From: Microthyrium microscopicum
Lineage: Eukaryota; Ascomycota; Dothideomycetes; Microthyriales; Microthyriaceae
DNA: 64,000 nucleotides
Reading direction: 5' to 3'
Assembly (NCBI GenBank): GCA_010405405.1
Contig: MU004231.1
Coordinates: 2,409,249 to 2,473,248 of the forward strand
The position numbers and the translations under genes are program-made. A model generated the notes under the pieces. It ran no database searches and had not been told where the DNA came from. It worked only from the letters and a program-made list of their open reading frames with translations. Shown here one piece after another: positions 55,401-64,000 of this stretch; the first letter of the stretch is position 1, and each line of letters begins with the position of its first letter.

Positions 55401-55995
55401 ACATGACGCGATTCTCAACTCCAATGGCTCTCGCAAGGCTTATGGCGTAGATCCAGAAGTCATCCGCGCCAAAGCGCGTCAAGTCGCAGATGAAGCCGCC
55501 CGCGAACTCGAAAAAGCGCAAGAAATAGCACGTACTCTCCCCGCCGGTGTGCCGACTTGGACCGGCACCTTCGGCATGGGCGGACATCCAGACGATATCC
55601 GCGGCACTCCAGCTCGACGTGGCGGTGGTGGTGGACGAGGAGGGCGTGGTGGACCTTCTGGCTCGTCTGTTCTCTCTGGTATGGCAGCGCGTCGCCAAAA
55701 TGGCTCAGCATCCACCACAGGCCCGGGCAACGCAGGTCGGGGAGACAATCGTGGCGCATCACCACAGACGAACTATATGCCTCAGGGCAAGGAGTTCATG
55801 ATGATGATTCGAGAGTTTATAAAGGTGCATGGTGGGAGCTGCTATTCGCAGAACTTGATTGATCATTTCAATCGGTATTGTAGTACGCCGCAGCGGACGG
55901 CTGAGTTTCACGAGTTGTTGCGGAAGCTTGCGTTTCATGAAAAGGGGCAACGTGGTCGTGGGAAGTGGGTGTTGAAGGATAAGTATAGGGAGTAG
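52409..55995 (+). CDS. rad26: Rad26/CSB (ERCC6)-type SWI2/SNF2 ATPase, transcription-coupled repair (1176 aa)
   Basis: Exons 52409-54532 and 54589-55995; the 56 bp intron (GTAGGC...AACAG, branch CTAAC) joins KMQVVK to ALLELW in frame. Rad26/CSB binds stalled RNA polymerase II in the nucleus and starts transcription-coupled nucleotide excision repair. Domains: coiled-coil N-terminus (~10-110, including [17 protein letters not shown]), acidic and Lys/Arg-rich linker (~150-310), ATPase lobe 1 with Walker [11 protein letters not shown] near 385 and DEGH near 518, lobe 2 (~709-870) with [14 protein letters not shown] and ERAWRLGQ. A Gly/Arg-rich tract ([13 protein letters not shown], near 1050) and a conserved C-terminal winged-helix-like segment (~1105-1176) follow. 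Length and order fit fungal Rad26; generic SNF2 paralogues lack this C-terminus. Confidence 0.94.
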
Positions 55996-56423
55996 GAGCA
56001 ATGGGTGGACTGGGCTGGTGGAGGGTGCTGATTGGGGAGATTGTTGTAATTCGCCAGGCTGATTGAGGAATTAGATAAGTAGGATCTGTGGGACGATTCT
56101 AAAACATATCATCGAAAGCTACTTGGGGTGTGTAACTTTGCCATGTCTGCTTGTTATCAGTTCCTTCTGTAAAACTTTGGTGCCTTTAGGAGTTCCTGGT
56201 AGTGGCTCTGGACAACCAAGCTCATATGTATATTCCTGCCATACACTCGCGCGGATGAATTGAGCTTCAAGAATCCTCTGAAGATCTTGCTATTCTATGG
56301 ATTTACCTATGATATAAATGGGGCTCGATAGCAAATTCCATACGGTCGATTAACATTTGCAAAAATGGACTCACTTTCATCGCTTCTTGCCCATGGGTTT
56401 ACTCAAATCCTACTCGGGCGGTA
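55996..56423. other. Intergenic, 3' flank of the Rad26-like gene
   Basis: No gene, repeat or RNA recognised up to the MITE. Confidence 0.6.
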
Positions 56424-56641
56424 CCGTAGCTTTCGTTTCATTTGCACGTTTAATTAAGCCTATTTGGGATTTCAAATTTGGGCTTACTAATATCTTTTAC
56501 CATATTATATGTAGAAAATGTCCCTTTTGCTCACACGTGAAATTCAAACCTCTACTTATCATTAGTGAAAGATATTAGTAAGCCCAAATTTGAAATCCCA
56601 AATAGGCTTAATTAAACGTGCAAATGAAACGAAAGCTACGG
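56424..56641. mobile_element. 218 bp MITE / foldback element with TA target duplication
   Basis: Left arm 56421-56497 and right arm 56568-56644 are perfect reverse complements over 77 bp, separated by about 70 bp. The element proper would be CCGTAGCTTTCG...CGAAAGCTACGG with TA on each side (56422-56423, 56642-56643), as for Tc1/mariner-derived MITEs. The arms show no RIP-type decay. The arm starts differ from the ends of the 4 kb Tc1-like element in this window, so that element is not its parent. The TA assignment is ambiguous because the arms also continue into a symmetric GTAC. Confidence 0.8.
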
Positions 56642-56939
56642 TACAGTCGAGTCCTAATTCTAATTGGTGGTGTTCAAATCCTGCCCAGGAGTTGTATTGT
56701 CACAAATCTCTCAGCCCCGCCCGCAATCACCTTTCACTCAAGCTGGTAGTCATCAAAGATCTGCAGTCCTATCACCACCGCAGGTCCATCAGCACGGCTT
56801 CATCTCCGTTCACTTACGTTTTCGTCTGTTTCATTCGGCCCGCTCCCATTAGCGCCCTGATCTTTGTTGGACTTGTATTCGCCAATCAGCAAGAGATCGA
56901 TACTACTTTGCTTGATTTCTAACACCCCGTCTCGTGGAT
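56642..56939. other. Intergenic between MITE and small ORF
   Basis: No supported gene. Open frames across the MITE arm are by-products of the repeat. Confidence 0.55.
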
Positions 56940-57338
56940 ATGACGAGCGGCGAAGTTACAGACAAGCCTACGCAGTCAGGTCGATATCAGGAATCCTCTA
57001 TCGATCGACTATCTTCGTCGGAGTATAAGAACAGTTCTACAGGAACAGTAGACGTAGCTTCCCCAGCTATGACTTCCAAAAACCTCAACAGATCCAAGAT
57101 CCAAATTTTGATCAGAGAATACACTGAAGATCTCGCGGCTGGATTGCTCCATCCTATTAGTTACCTTCTTTACGATCGCAAGTTCAACACGGATCTCATT
57201 TACGTGATCCCTAATAAGATCGGTACAGAGACATTGAGACTGGCACTTATTACATACATCAGAGAGCGTACGGAACAACCAAGCTGGAGCAATGAGAATC
57301 TTCAAGTTCGCCCTCGCAAGCGCCCTAGCGATGACTGA
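56940..57338 (+). CDS. Hypothetical protein (132 aa), weak
   Basis: ATG at 56940 (MTSGEVTDKPTQSG) opens a frame to TGA at 57336-57338. The first ~45 residues are Ser/Thr-rich and look disordered. The rest (IREYTEDLAAGLLHPISYL, then DLIYVIPNKIGTETLRL) could fold as helices. No known domain was recognised. It lies only 40 bp before the decayed methyltransferase gene, on the same strand. It may be a small gene, an exon of a longer model, or a relic like its neighbour. Confidence 0.35.
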   Translation: MTSGEVTDKPTQSGRYQESSIDRLSSSEYKNSSTGTVDVASPAMTSKNLNRSKIQILIREYTEDLAAGLLHPISYLLYDRKFNTDLIYVIPNKIGTETLRLALITYIRERTEQPSWSNENLQVRPRKRPSDD

Positions 57339-57378
57339 TTCCACATGCGCCTTGCCTCTCGTGGTCTTTCCAGACAAC

Positions 57379-58010
57379 ATGAGCGATGCAACAGCAGCCC
57401 GACACTTTTCTGGATCAAGCGACCTAGGGATATCCCCATCAATATGTATGCGGAGGCTATGAGCATTTTCCTACCACACTGCTCGGAACCCTTGAGCAAC
57501 AGCTTTTTGACATGTCAATCACGAATTGCAAACATCTCAAACTTCTTGATCTGGGTGGAGGCACAGGACTGAGGGCCTGCGACGCTCTGAAAGCCGGCGC
57601 TCGAGTGGTTGACGTGGTCGATATTTCCGCTGAAATGATGCGCCTCGGACAAGAATAGGAAAATTCGATTGGACGTGGTATAATACGGCAGCATGATTGC
57701 GAATCAAAACAATTCATTATCGAAATCTGCAGCTCATGGAAAGTCCGGCGTGGTCTTCACTGACCTTGAGAAATTTACTGAAGGACTGAAACTTCCATAT
57801 CGCACGACAACCAATCCTCCACTTGATTTTGAGTCTATCGCATTACAGGTCCACTTCACAGGAGCTCTGGAAATACCACGAAAATTCTTTGAAGCTCTAC
57901 AAAACGTGCTGTGGGAAGAGACTCCAACTGTGATGGCTTGTCATGACTTTTGGAAGTCATATTTGGCAGACCCAATCTTATACATTTTCTCAGCACGGAA
58001 AAAGGGCTGA
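57379..58010 (+). pseudogene. Decayed SAM-dependent methyltransferase gene
   Basis: Starts at ATG 57379 (MSDATAARHFSG). The frame then shifts near 57,420-57,430 into one reading GYPHQYVCGGYEHFPTTLLG and on through the SAM-binding motif I at ~57,547-57,570 (LLDLGGGTGLRACDAL), then VDVVDISAEMM. A TAG follows MMRLGQE (57656-57658). A third frame (57693-58010) carries a C-terminal part ending ADPILYIFSARKKG at TGA 58008-58010. The middle of a normal class I methyltransferase (motifs II-III) is short or missing. At least one frameshift, one stop and a likely deletion: a host pseudogene rather than an intron-rich gene, since no good splice signals resolve the breaks. The substrate is unknown. Confidence 0.6.
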
Positions 58011-58228
58011 AATGACGCGACAAACACAGCTTTGATGCCCAAAAGGATAGAGAAGAAATTCAGGTCGCTTGAGGTGTGGGACCAGATCAATAGATGTGTT
58101 TAATATAACATCTAATATACATGAATATATCGCAGTACCCTCATTCAACCGCATCTACATTTTGTAGTATATCACGACAGCAACAGAATTCTTGCGGACG
58201 AATGTAGACCAACAGAACTGCTGCGACA

Positions 58229-59536
58229 ATGCGCTTCATAATAGCAATAGCTCTGCTTTTTTGCCACTCAAACGCAACAGCTTACAACCGCGCCGCCTGT
58301 CAATCAGCATCACTACAGACCGTCGCGACAGCATGTCCACCAAACACCCTCGCAGTTGGCCCTAGTGCCAACTTCAAGACCATCCAAGCAGCTATCAAAA
58401 GCATCCCGTCAAATTCCAATGCATACATCATCCTCATCCAACCAGGTACATACCAGGAACAAGTCAACATCACTCGATCCGGGCCAGTCACTCTACTAGG
58501 GGCCACCAGCGCACCAAATGATGCGTCCAAGAACAGCGTCACTATCCTCTGGAAAGCTGCAACTGGGACCAAAGAGACTGGCAACGGAGACAATGCATTT
58601 ACATCAACGCTCACTGTGGCACCAACACTAGATGCCAGTTTGACCGGCTCAGGACCAACCGGCCATGCGGTTGCGCCAGGCACGAAATTTGGGAATACAG
58701 ATTTTCGGGCCTATAATGTTGATTTTGTGAATGATTTTAAGCAGACGAGTGCTGGGCCTAGTTTGGCCGTTAGTGTTAGTTATGCGAATGCTGGGTTTTA
58801 TTACTGCCGGGTCAAAAGTTATCAAGACACGGTAAGCTTAACAACATGACTTTGGATGTGATCGATACTGACGTTAGAAGGTGTATGTGGGCAAGCTGGG
58901 AAATGCATACTTTGATAAGTCGGAGATTGCTGGTCAAACGGATTTCCTGTACGGATTTGGCACGGCTTGGATCCAGTCATCTACTCTTCAACTTCGTGGC
59001 TGTGGTGGAGGTATTACGGCCTGGAAGGTATATGTGAAGCAATCACTGAACCTAATATATGCGCTGACACGTCTAAAGGGCACGAATACAACATTTCCTA
59101 ACAAATATGGTGTCTATATCCATGAGTCAAAGGTGGTAAAAGCAAGTACTTCCTTATCAATTCGTGGAAAGTGCTCACTCGGAAGACCTTGGGTATGCAA
59201 AATTCATCTGCTACTTTCAACTTTTATGATGCTGACATCTACCAGAACTCCATGCACCGCTCCATATTTTCTAAAACCGAAATGGATGACTCAATTCGCT
59301 CAGCAGGATACACGACATGGTCCTCCTCCGAAACCCGCGTCCATAGCGAAACCATGATGGCCGAATACAGCAACACTGGCCCCGGTTTCAACGCAGCCGG
59401 TCGACGAGAAGGCAAAATCTCTCACGTTCTCTCTGATTCCGAATTCGCAGGCTACTCGTCTCCAGCGAAAGTGTTTCAATCACCGGATGGCAAATTTGGG
59501 AATGTTGAGTGGATAGACACGAAACCAGAAGCATGA
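58229..59536 (+). CDS. Secreted pectin methylesterase, CE8 family (384 aa)
   Basis: Exons 58229-58831, 58881-59027, 59079-59192, 59246-59536; introns of 49, 51 and 53 bp all have GT...AG ends and keep phase 0. It removes methyl esters from plant-wall pectin outside the cell. Residues 1-18 form a signal peptide (MRFIIAIALLFCHSNATA). The β-helix fold and catalytic motifs are intact: FKTIQAAIKSIP, FYYCRVKSYQDT (Gln) just before intron 1, AGQTDFLYGFGTAW (Asp) in exon 2 and SLGRPW (Arg) ending exon 3, followed by GYTTWSS. The length fits fungal CE8 enzymes. It suggests plant-litter or plant-associated growth. Next to a dead methyltransferase and facing the GPI-type gene. Confidence 0.92.
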
Positions 59537-59693
59537 TATATGTTTTGGTAATTTGTGGCATTCTACAAACACTAACTAATGAATACAATAATTGAGCCTT
59601 GTTGTTCCTTGTTATTCTACTCAGCTTGACATGCTCATTACGCCTATGACAACCAGCAACCACGCTAAAGGAGTGTATATATTTCGCCACCAA

Positions 59694-60412
59694 TTAAGCA
59701 AAGAACGCACCGAATACTCCCAATGCCGCGACAGCCTTGACGAACTCTGCTCCGCGCAAACTATCCGCCGCATTCGCTGTTTGCACCGCCGGAGTAGTTG
59801 GTTTAGTTACCGTCGCCGGTGGCGGTGGAGGAGTATTTCTGGGTCCCGTGGGCGTTGTAAGAACAGTAGTACTCGTAGTAGAAGGCGGTAGTGCGGCTCC
59901 AGTGATAGTCTGCGTTACAGGCGCAATTGTCGTCGGTGGAAGTATAATTGTGGTGACGACTGGTGTTGGCGCGGCGCCAATGAGGGTGGTTGTTACTGTC
60001 TGAGGAGTATCTGTTCATCGTCAGCCAGCCGTCCCGGACTCTGAAAGGTTAGATGCTTACTGATTGCGCAAAACCATTGCCCATTCGCTTGAATTGGATG
60101 TAACGGCGCTGGACAACATACGCCGCCTGCTGCGCCGCATGGGACTGGCGCATTTGGGTTCTGGACCACGGTCGCAGCTGGAAGTGGCGCGGCTGGAACC
60201 GTGACGATGTACGGCACTGGTTGTGGGACAGGCACGGGATATGGTTGAGGAACTGGATGGTTGCCTCCCCATGAACCACCATTTCCCCATCCGCCGCCTC
60301 CATGGCCGCCCCATCCTCCTCCACCGCCGGCGACATCCGCGACTTCTGCGACTTCTGCCAAGGCTAAACTGGCTAGGCCTAGGAGTGATAGAGCTTGAGT
60401 TCCTAGAAACAT
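59694..60412 (-). CDS. Probable GPI-anchored cell-surface protein (222 aa)
   Basis: Exon 1 60412-60061, exon 2 60010-59694. The 50 bp intron (GTAAGC...GAACAG, branch CTGAC) joins CAI to NTPQTVTTTL in frame. Order: signal peptide (MFLGTQALSLLGLASLALA); Gly/Trp-rich segment (GGGGGWGGHGGGGWGNGG); Pro/Val repeats (PYPVPVPQPVPYIVTVPA); a short four-cysteine module (PCGAAGGVCC...WFCA); a Thr/Pro-rich stalk (ATVTKPTTPAVQ); and a C-terminal hydrophobic tail (FVKAVAALGVFGAFFA) after Asn/Ala/Asp residues, as in GPI-anchored proteins. Probably displayed on the plasma membrane or wall. No enzyme domain is seen and the function is unknown. The two genes' ends are about 160 bp apart, convergent with the pectinesterase. 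Confidence 0.82.
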
Positions 60413-61479
60413 GATGATAAGATGGTGATGACCCAGTCCAATGCCAGCCTGTGAATTTGGGGATTAGTGTTAGAGGCTTGGAGCAAACGATTGCAACCAG
60501 CCGCCGAGAGAGGGGGTAGAAGGGAGACAGGTGGGATTCAGTCGAACTGTGATAATGGGTTGTTTAAGAGGATCCATTGGCTAAACGCTCTATAAGTTGG
60601 ACTCCTTTACCATGGTAGTGTCAAGCCATGGGCAACAATGTATAAAATTGCATTAACTGAGTTGTCTAGACCGAGTGTAGTCCACTCAAAGCTGGACACT
60701 AGAGCTGTTCTCTGCAGAACAAGTGCAAGTAATTGGTCTGTGGAATGGCAGTGTTTACTAGAGAACAAGGCTGAAGTTATGCCAAAGCTCAGGGTTAAGA
60801 CGAATAGGCGTTGGAGGTAAACTTGTCTGCCCTATCTAGGAATCTATCAGTTTATGCTCAACCTGGACTCTAAATTTAATGAGACCTACTGCAAGGTATC
60901 TCGTCAACAGAACCGAGTAGTCTAACCGGCCAAAATCGTGAAGTTTGTGCATAATGCCTAGCTCTTGACTCGAAATTCCCGTTGGAACGCAAAAGCTGTG
61001 GTAGAATTTTGGTACTTTAAATATGCCTTTCAAAAGTCAACTAGCACCATTGCGGAGAACGGCGCTTACAACCTACAACAATACCCAACAAATGGATAGC
61101 TTCGACTGGATAGGCAGTGATTCCAGTAGGTCTATGTTTGTAGTCATGTCGGTAATCCTGGTCTGACACAATGTGCTATATCATCCTTGTAAAATTCTGT
61201 TACAACTGACCTCGTTCAAAATGCGTTCAAGAAAGATTCTGGTGCCCTACACGTGACGATAAAAGATAAACCGGAATGTAGGATTCGCAAAAGAGGACGA
61301 ATTGACGTCTAATTTGGGGTTGTCGCTCAAAAGTATGAATTAGATAGCCCTCTGAGGGTCAAAAGTCAAGACATCAACCCAAAAGCCTCACCACCAACTC
61401 CTAGGGCAAGATCATTGGTTGTCGCTAACGCCAGTATATGCAAATTAAAAGGTTTTCCAAAGCAAAGAAGAAGCCTGGG
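60413..61479. other. Intergenic region
   Basis: About 1.1 kb of normal composition holding the promoter of the minus-strand GPI-type gene and the 3' flank of the next minus-strand gene. No gene, tRNA or repeat recognised. Confidence 0.55.
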
Positions 61480-62273
61480 CTATTCGTCGTCTAGAATAGA
61501 ATTCGCAATCCGACCGAATATAGGGATTTGAAACCGATCCACTGTCTCCGCTACGACAAGTCAGTATACCTTTGGTAGTATATAATATTATGAGCATCAT
61601 ACCATCTTTATACGCCCTGAAAGTCATAAACCCTATCAATCCCAGATCGCCCACTAGAATCAAATAAGATAAAATCCGGGACCACGAGAATATGATGTGT
61701 AGAACGAAGAGTACTGAAAAGGTGAGAGCTGACTGCCAGGCGTGGAACCTTTCCCAGTTATTAGCAACAAGCTTCAAACAACATCTGATCCCCTAGTGCT
61801 CTTACCTGACATAGTCGCTGCGATGCTCAAATAGCAATAGAATTACCGGACCTGCAGGCGGTAATCCAAGGTATGCTAGACAAGCCTCCCAGTCTAATCG
61901 TAATCCCAAGCTTGTTTCGTACAAGTCTATGCCAGATCTCCGCGACCAGAATCCACCGGCCGAGCCTAGTGTTCGTTGTCGCCCGGTCTCTAAATCATCA
62001 TCTGCTTCTTCTGTCGGCCATCCTTGACCTGGATTGAAGAATGTCTCGTTGTTCTGGTATGATGGGCTTTTTGGTGGGGAAAAGGCGCCAGGGCTGCGGC
62101 GGGGAGGTTGGGCTTGTGGTCTGGGAGAAGGAGACTTGGTTGCTGGAGGTGAGAGCGTCCGTTCAATATCGGGGGCGGTATCTTGGTATGGTCTTTGAGA
62201 ATTGTTAGCATTCGAAGGGGGTATAGAACGAAAGTTCGGCTTCGGAGGCTTCTTACGCGAAGTTGTGGGACAT
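61480..62273 (-). CDS. Small multi-pass membrane protein, UPF0132/DUF4870-like (206 aa)
   Basis: Exons 62273-62257 (17 nt), 62192-61806, 61748-61603 and 61550-61480; introns of 64, 57 and 52 bp with GT...AG and CTAAC/CTGAC-type branch sites; the lengths sum to 207 codons. Start MSHNFAPYQDTAPD, then a Pro/Ser-rich cytosolic part. The membrane domain has three hydrophobic segments: CLAYLGLPPAGPVILLLFE, then VRFHAWQSALTFSVLFVLHII, then YLILVGDLGLIGFMTF, ending IPIFGRIANSILDDE. The FHAWQS motif after the first segment and the acidic end are the family signature. The biochemical role is unknown. An alternative is a longer N-terminus from ATG 62527 without the first intron; the spliced start is preferred for its clean signals and because the longer leader looks non-coding. 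Confidence 0.8.
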
Positions 62274-62823
62274 GATGATGTTGAGGCGGTGGAAGCCGGA
62301 TGTGGTGCTAGTGGAGAAACGAAGGGCAAACGAGTAAGTTGGTACGTCTTGAGGGTAGAGGGAATAGACAGAACAAGAAGTCGGCGTGCCGGTATCGTGA
62401 GGTGATGTATGAGAATGCAAGGCGAGCTCTCCGAAAGGTGATGCCTGCTTGGGTGACGAAGTTGGCTTCGCGCATGGGCAAGCAGTCCGTGCATGGATCT
62501 GGCCATACACAATTTTGATTGGTGCATTGATAGTGGCTCAAAGCTCTAGCGAGGCTTGAATAGTGTTTCAGCCTGATGGCAATTAGAAGCTGATCAAATA
62601 TCCTATTTCCTGTTTCATCCTTCAAATTGCATGACTGGTCTATGAATAATAAGAGTAGACCCCAAGGGGTTATTCACTTAGCTATGAGCGCTTACATTCC
62701 AGCAAACCATGAATATAAAGTGTCTAGTAATAGAACTCCTCAATGTTCATCAACTCTCCGCTATGAATAAAATACTCATCGCCGTTGACAACTATTGTAA
62801 ATACCAACATTGGTAACCTGAAA
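62274..62823. other. Intergenic region
   Basis: Promoter of the small membrane protein gene and 3' flank of the amidoligase-like gene. Nothing else recognised. Confidence 0.5.
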
Positions 62824-64000
62824 CTACTTCCACTCTTGCCCCAAGATCTCTTCCATTGCGACTCCTTTTGGCAAGCTAGGAGTCAAGAAACTCTTCAAAC
62901 CTTCAAGGTCAGTTTGCGAATAACTGTTAATCAGCTTATGCGGATCTTCCACACTCAACGATGCCCTGACAAACATCATAAGCACACTTATCCAACCAAC
63001 ACCAATCTCCCCGTTCCGTATTCCTGGTGCGTGGCGAAACTCAACAGTCTTATTGTCCCCCGCTCCATCAAGATTAGTGAAGCTCCAAGCAAAATAGCGT
63101 TCTGTATTAAGGACTGCAGATGATTTCGGGTTCATCAGTCTGACAAGCTCGGCAATCGTCTTAGACGACAGGATCTCATCAAATACCAGCTTCCAGCTTT
63201 CGTTGGGTCTCGATTCTGGGAAATGTGGACTCAATCCATTTGGTAACAGCAATTCCAATGACTCTTTGAAGTACAAAGCGCAACAGCTTAGTTTCTGAAG
63301 ATCAGTCAAGCTCCATTCGCCAGAGGCCGGTGAAATGTGAACATGCATTGGGCATTGAATGTCTCCTCTCATCTTGGTGTCCAAGGATTTGAAGACCTGT
63401 TTTATTGGAGAATGCCAATCTTGATCTCCAATGTCAGTAAAGACTGGAGAGGTGATCTTAATTTTGATTTCGTCTGCCACGTCTGCCACGTCTGCCAGTC
63501 AAAGTCAGCTTAAGCATATACGAATATGACCCAGCAGTGGCCGGTGGGCTATGAAGATGACGTTTTTTGCTCAACGCATCAGTGCAAGAAGGAAATTCAT
63601 GTCTCTTACCTCCAGATTCTCTCTCGTTGTCACTGAAGTCGACCTTTCTGAGACTCCAGGCCCCATGACTAGTAAAAGATTTTCCAACAGGCTCACCCTC
63701 TGCCTGCATAATTTTCTCATTAGATCCCATATGAAGCAATGCGGCATTCATCAAGGTCTCAATTTCCTCAATTGTATGCTTGCGAGCGGCCTGATCTGGG
63801 TTGATAAGTGGACTAGCACCCGTGCTGATAGTCTGCATACCAGAAAGGCTCTGCAACATTTCGCTCGGTTGCCATCGAGGTATCATTGGGTATTGTTGGC
63901 TAGTAGTGCCAGCACTGTCTACCGCAAACATAGGAGCATTTCCTAGACCACCACTCTGATCCGGGTTATCGAGATTGAGGCGAGCTAGCATTGCTGTCAT
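62824..64000 (-). CDS. Amidoligase-like protein, 5' end possibly outside the window
   Basis: Exon 64000-63610 (possibly incomplete at its 5' end) and exon 63491-62824, with a 118 bp intron (GTAAGA...GGCAG, CTGAC branch). A frame starting MTAMLARLNLDNPDQ begins exactly at the window edge, so the true start may lie beyond. The first part is low-complexity. The second carries the features of the fungal amidoligase family (ATP-grasp-like/COOH-NH2 ligase fold): CPMHVHISPASGEWSL, the LQKLSCCALYFKESLELLLP region, SFTNLDGAGDNKTVEFRHA and a WISVLMMFV helix. Members are thought to join amino and carboxyl groups; the substrate here is unknown. The usual Cys-Gly before HVH is Cys-Pro-Met here, so activity is uncertain. 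Confidence 0.75.

Noticed and set aside
56655-56700. GTTCAAATCC sequence next to the MITE, resembling a tRNA T-arm
   Set aside because: No acceptor stem, anticodon arm or B-box spacing could be matched around it.
57345-58010. Intact intron-containing methyltransferase gene
   Set aside because: The needed frame changes lack convincing donor and acceptor sites, and the region between motif I and the C-terminal part is too short for the family.
61802-62527. 241-codon minus-strand frame as a single long first exon of the UPF0132-like gene
   Set aside because: Its first ~100 codons overlap another frame, look non-coding, and have no Met after codon 12. The spliced start at 62273 has good splice signals and agreeing phases.
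48194-64000. Biosynthetic, defence or other coordinated gene cluster
   Set aside because: Neighbouring genes have unrelated housekeeping or secreted functions and mixed strands; no shared pathway is visible.

Overview
The window reads as a chromosomal segment of a filamentous ascomycete (Pezizomycotina). Three things point there: a RIP-type mutated repeat block, short 49-64 bp introns with GT...AG ends and CTGAC/CTAAC branch sites, and typical ascomycete genes. A Leotiomycetes-like fungus is possible, but that is only an impression.

Two compartments meet at about 48,194. Left of it (1 to ~48,193) is an AT-rich block with almost no CpA or TpG dinucleotides and no credible intact gene, as expected for repeat-induced point mutation. 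It is a graveyard of transposable elements, many with readable ends. From left to right it holds: a Gypsy-type fragment with an LTR (1-2849); a second LTR of the same family, inverted and abutting the first (2846-3047); a Tad1-like LINE (3604-10732, minus strand); and a three-level nest of LTR elements. The outer Gypsy C (11179-42830, target duplication GACTC) contains Gypsy A (19404-42344, TTTAG). Gypsy A in turn contains Gypsy B (23133-30552, TTAAA), a second copy of the same LINE (33719-40845) and a less mutated TIR element (~20973-21783). A 4.0 kb Tc1/mariner-like transposon (44191-48193, TA duplication) closes the block, and its right end is the compartment boundary.

Right of it (48,194-64,000) is ordinary genic DNA. 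It carries a haspin-type kinase (49998-51761, +), a Rad26/CSB-type transcription-coupled repair ATPase (52409-55995, +, one intron), a 218 bp MITE with a 77 bp perfect inverted repeat, a small hypothetical ORF, a decayed methyltransferase gene (57379-58010, +), a secreted pectin methylesterase (58229-59536, +, four exons), a GPI-anchored-type cell-surface protein (59694-60412, -, two exons), a small UPF0132/DUF4870-like membrane protein (61480-62273, -, four exons) and the 3' part of an amidoligase-like gene (62824-64000, -, running off the window).

The genes do not form a pathway or cluster: mitotic kinase and repair ATPase are housekeeping, while the pectinesterase and the GPI-type protein are secreted or surface functions. 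No new multi-gene system was recognised. The best leads are the 4 kb Tc1-like element with ~2.5 kb of unexplained internal sequence, the perfect-hairpin MITE, the abutting inverted LTRs, and the less mutated TIR element inside Gypsy A.
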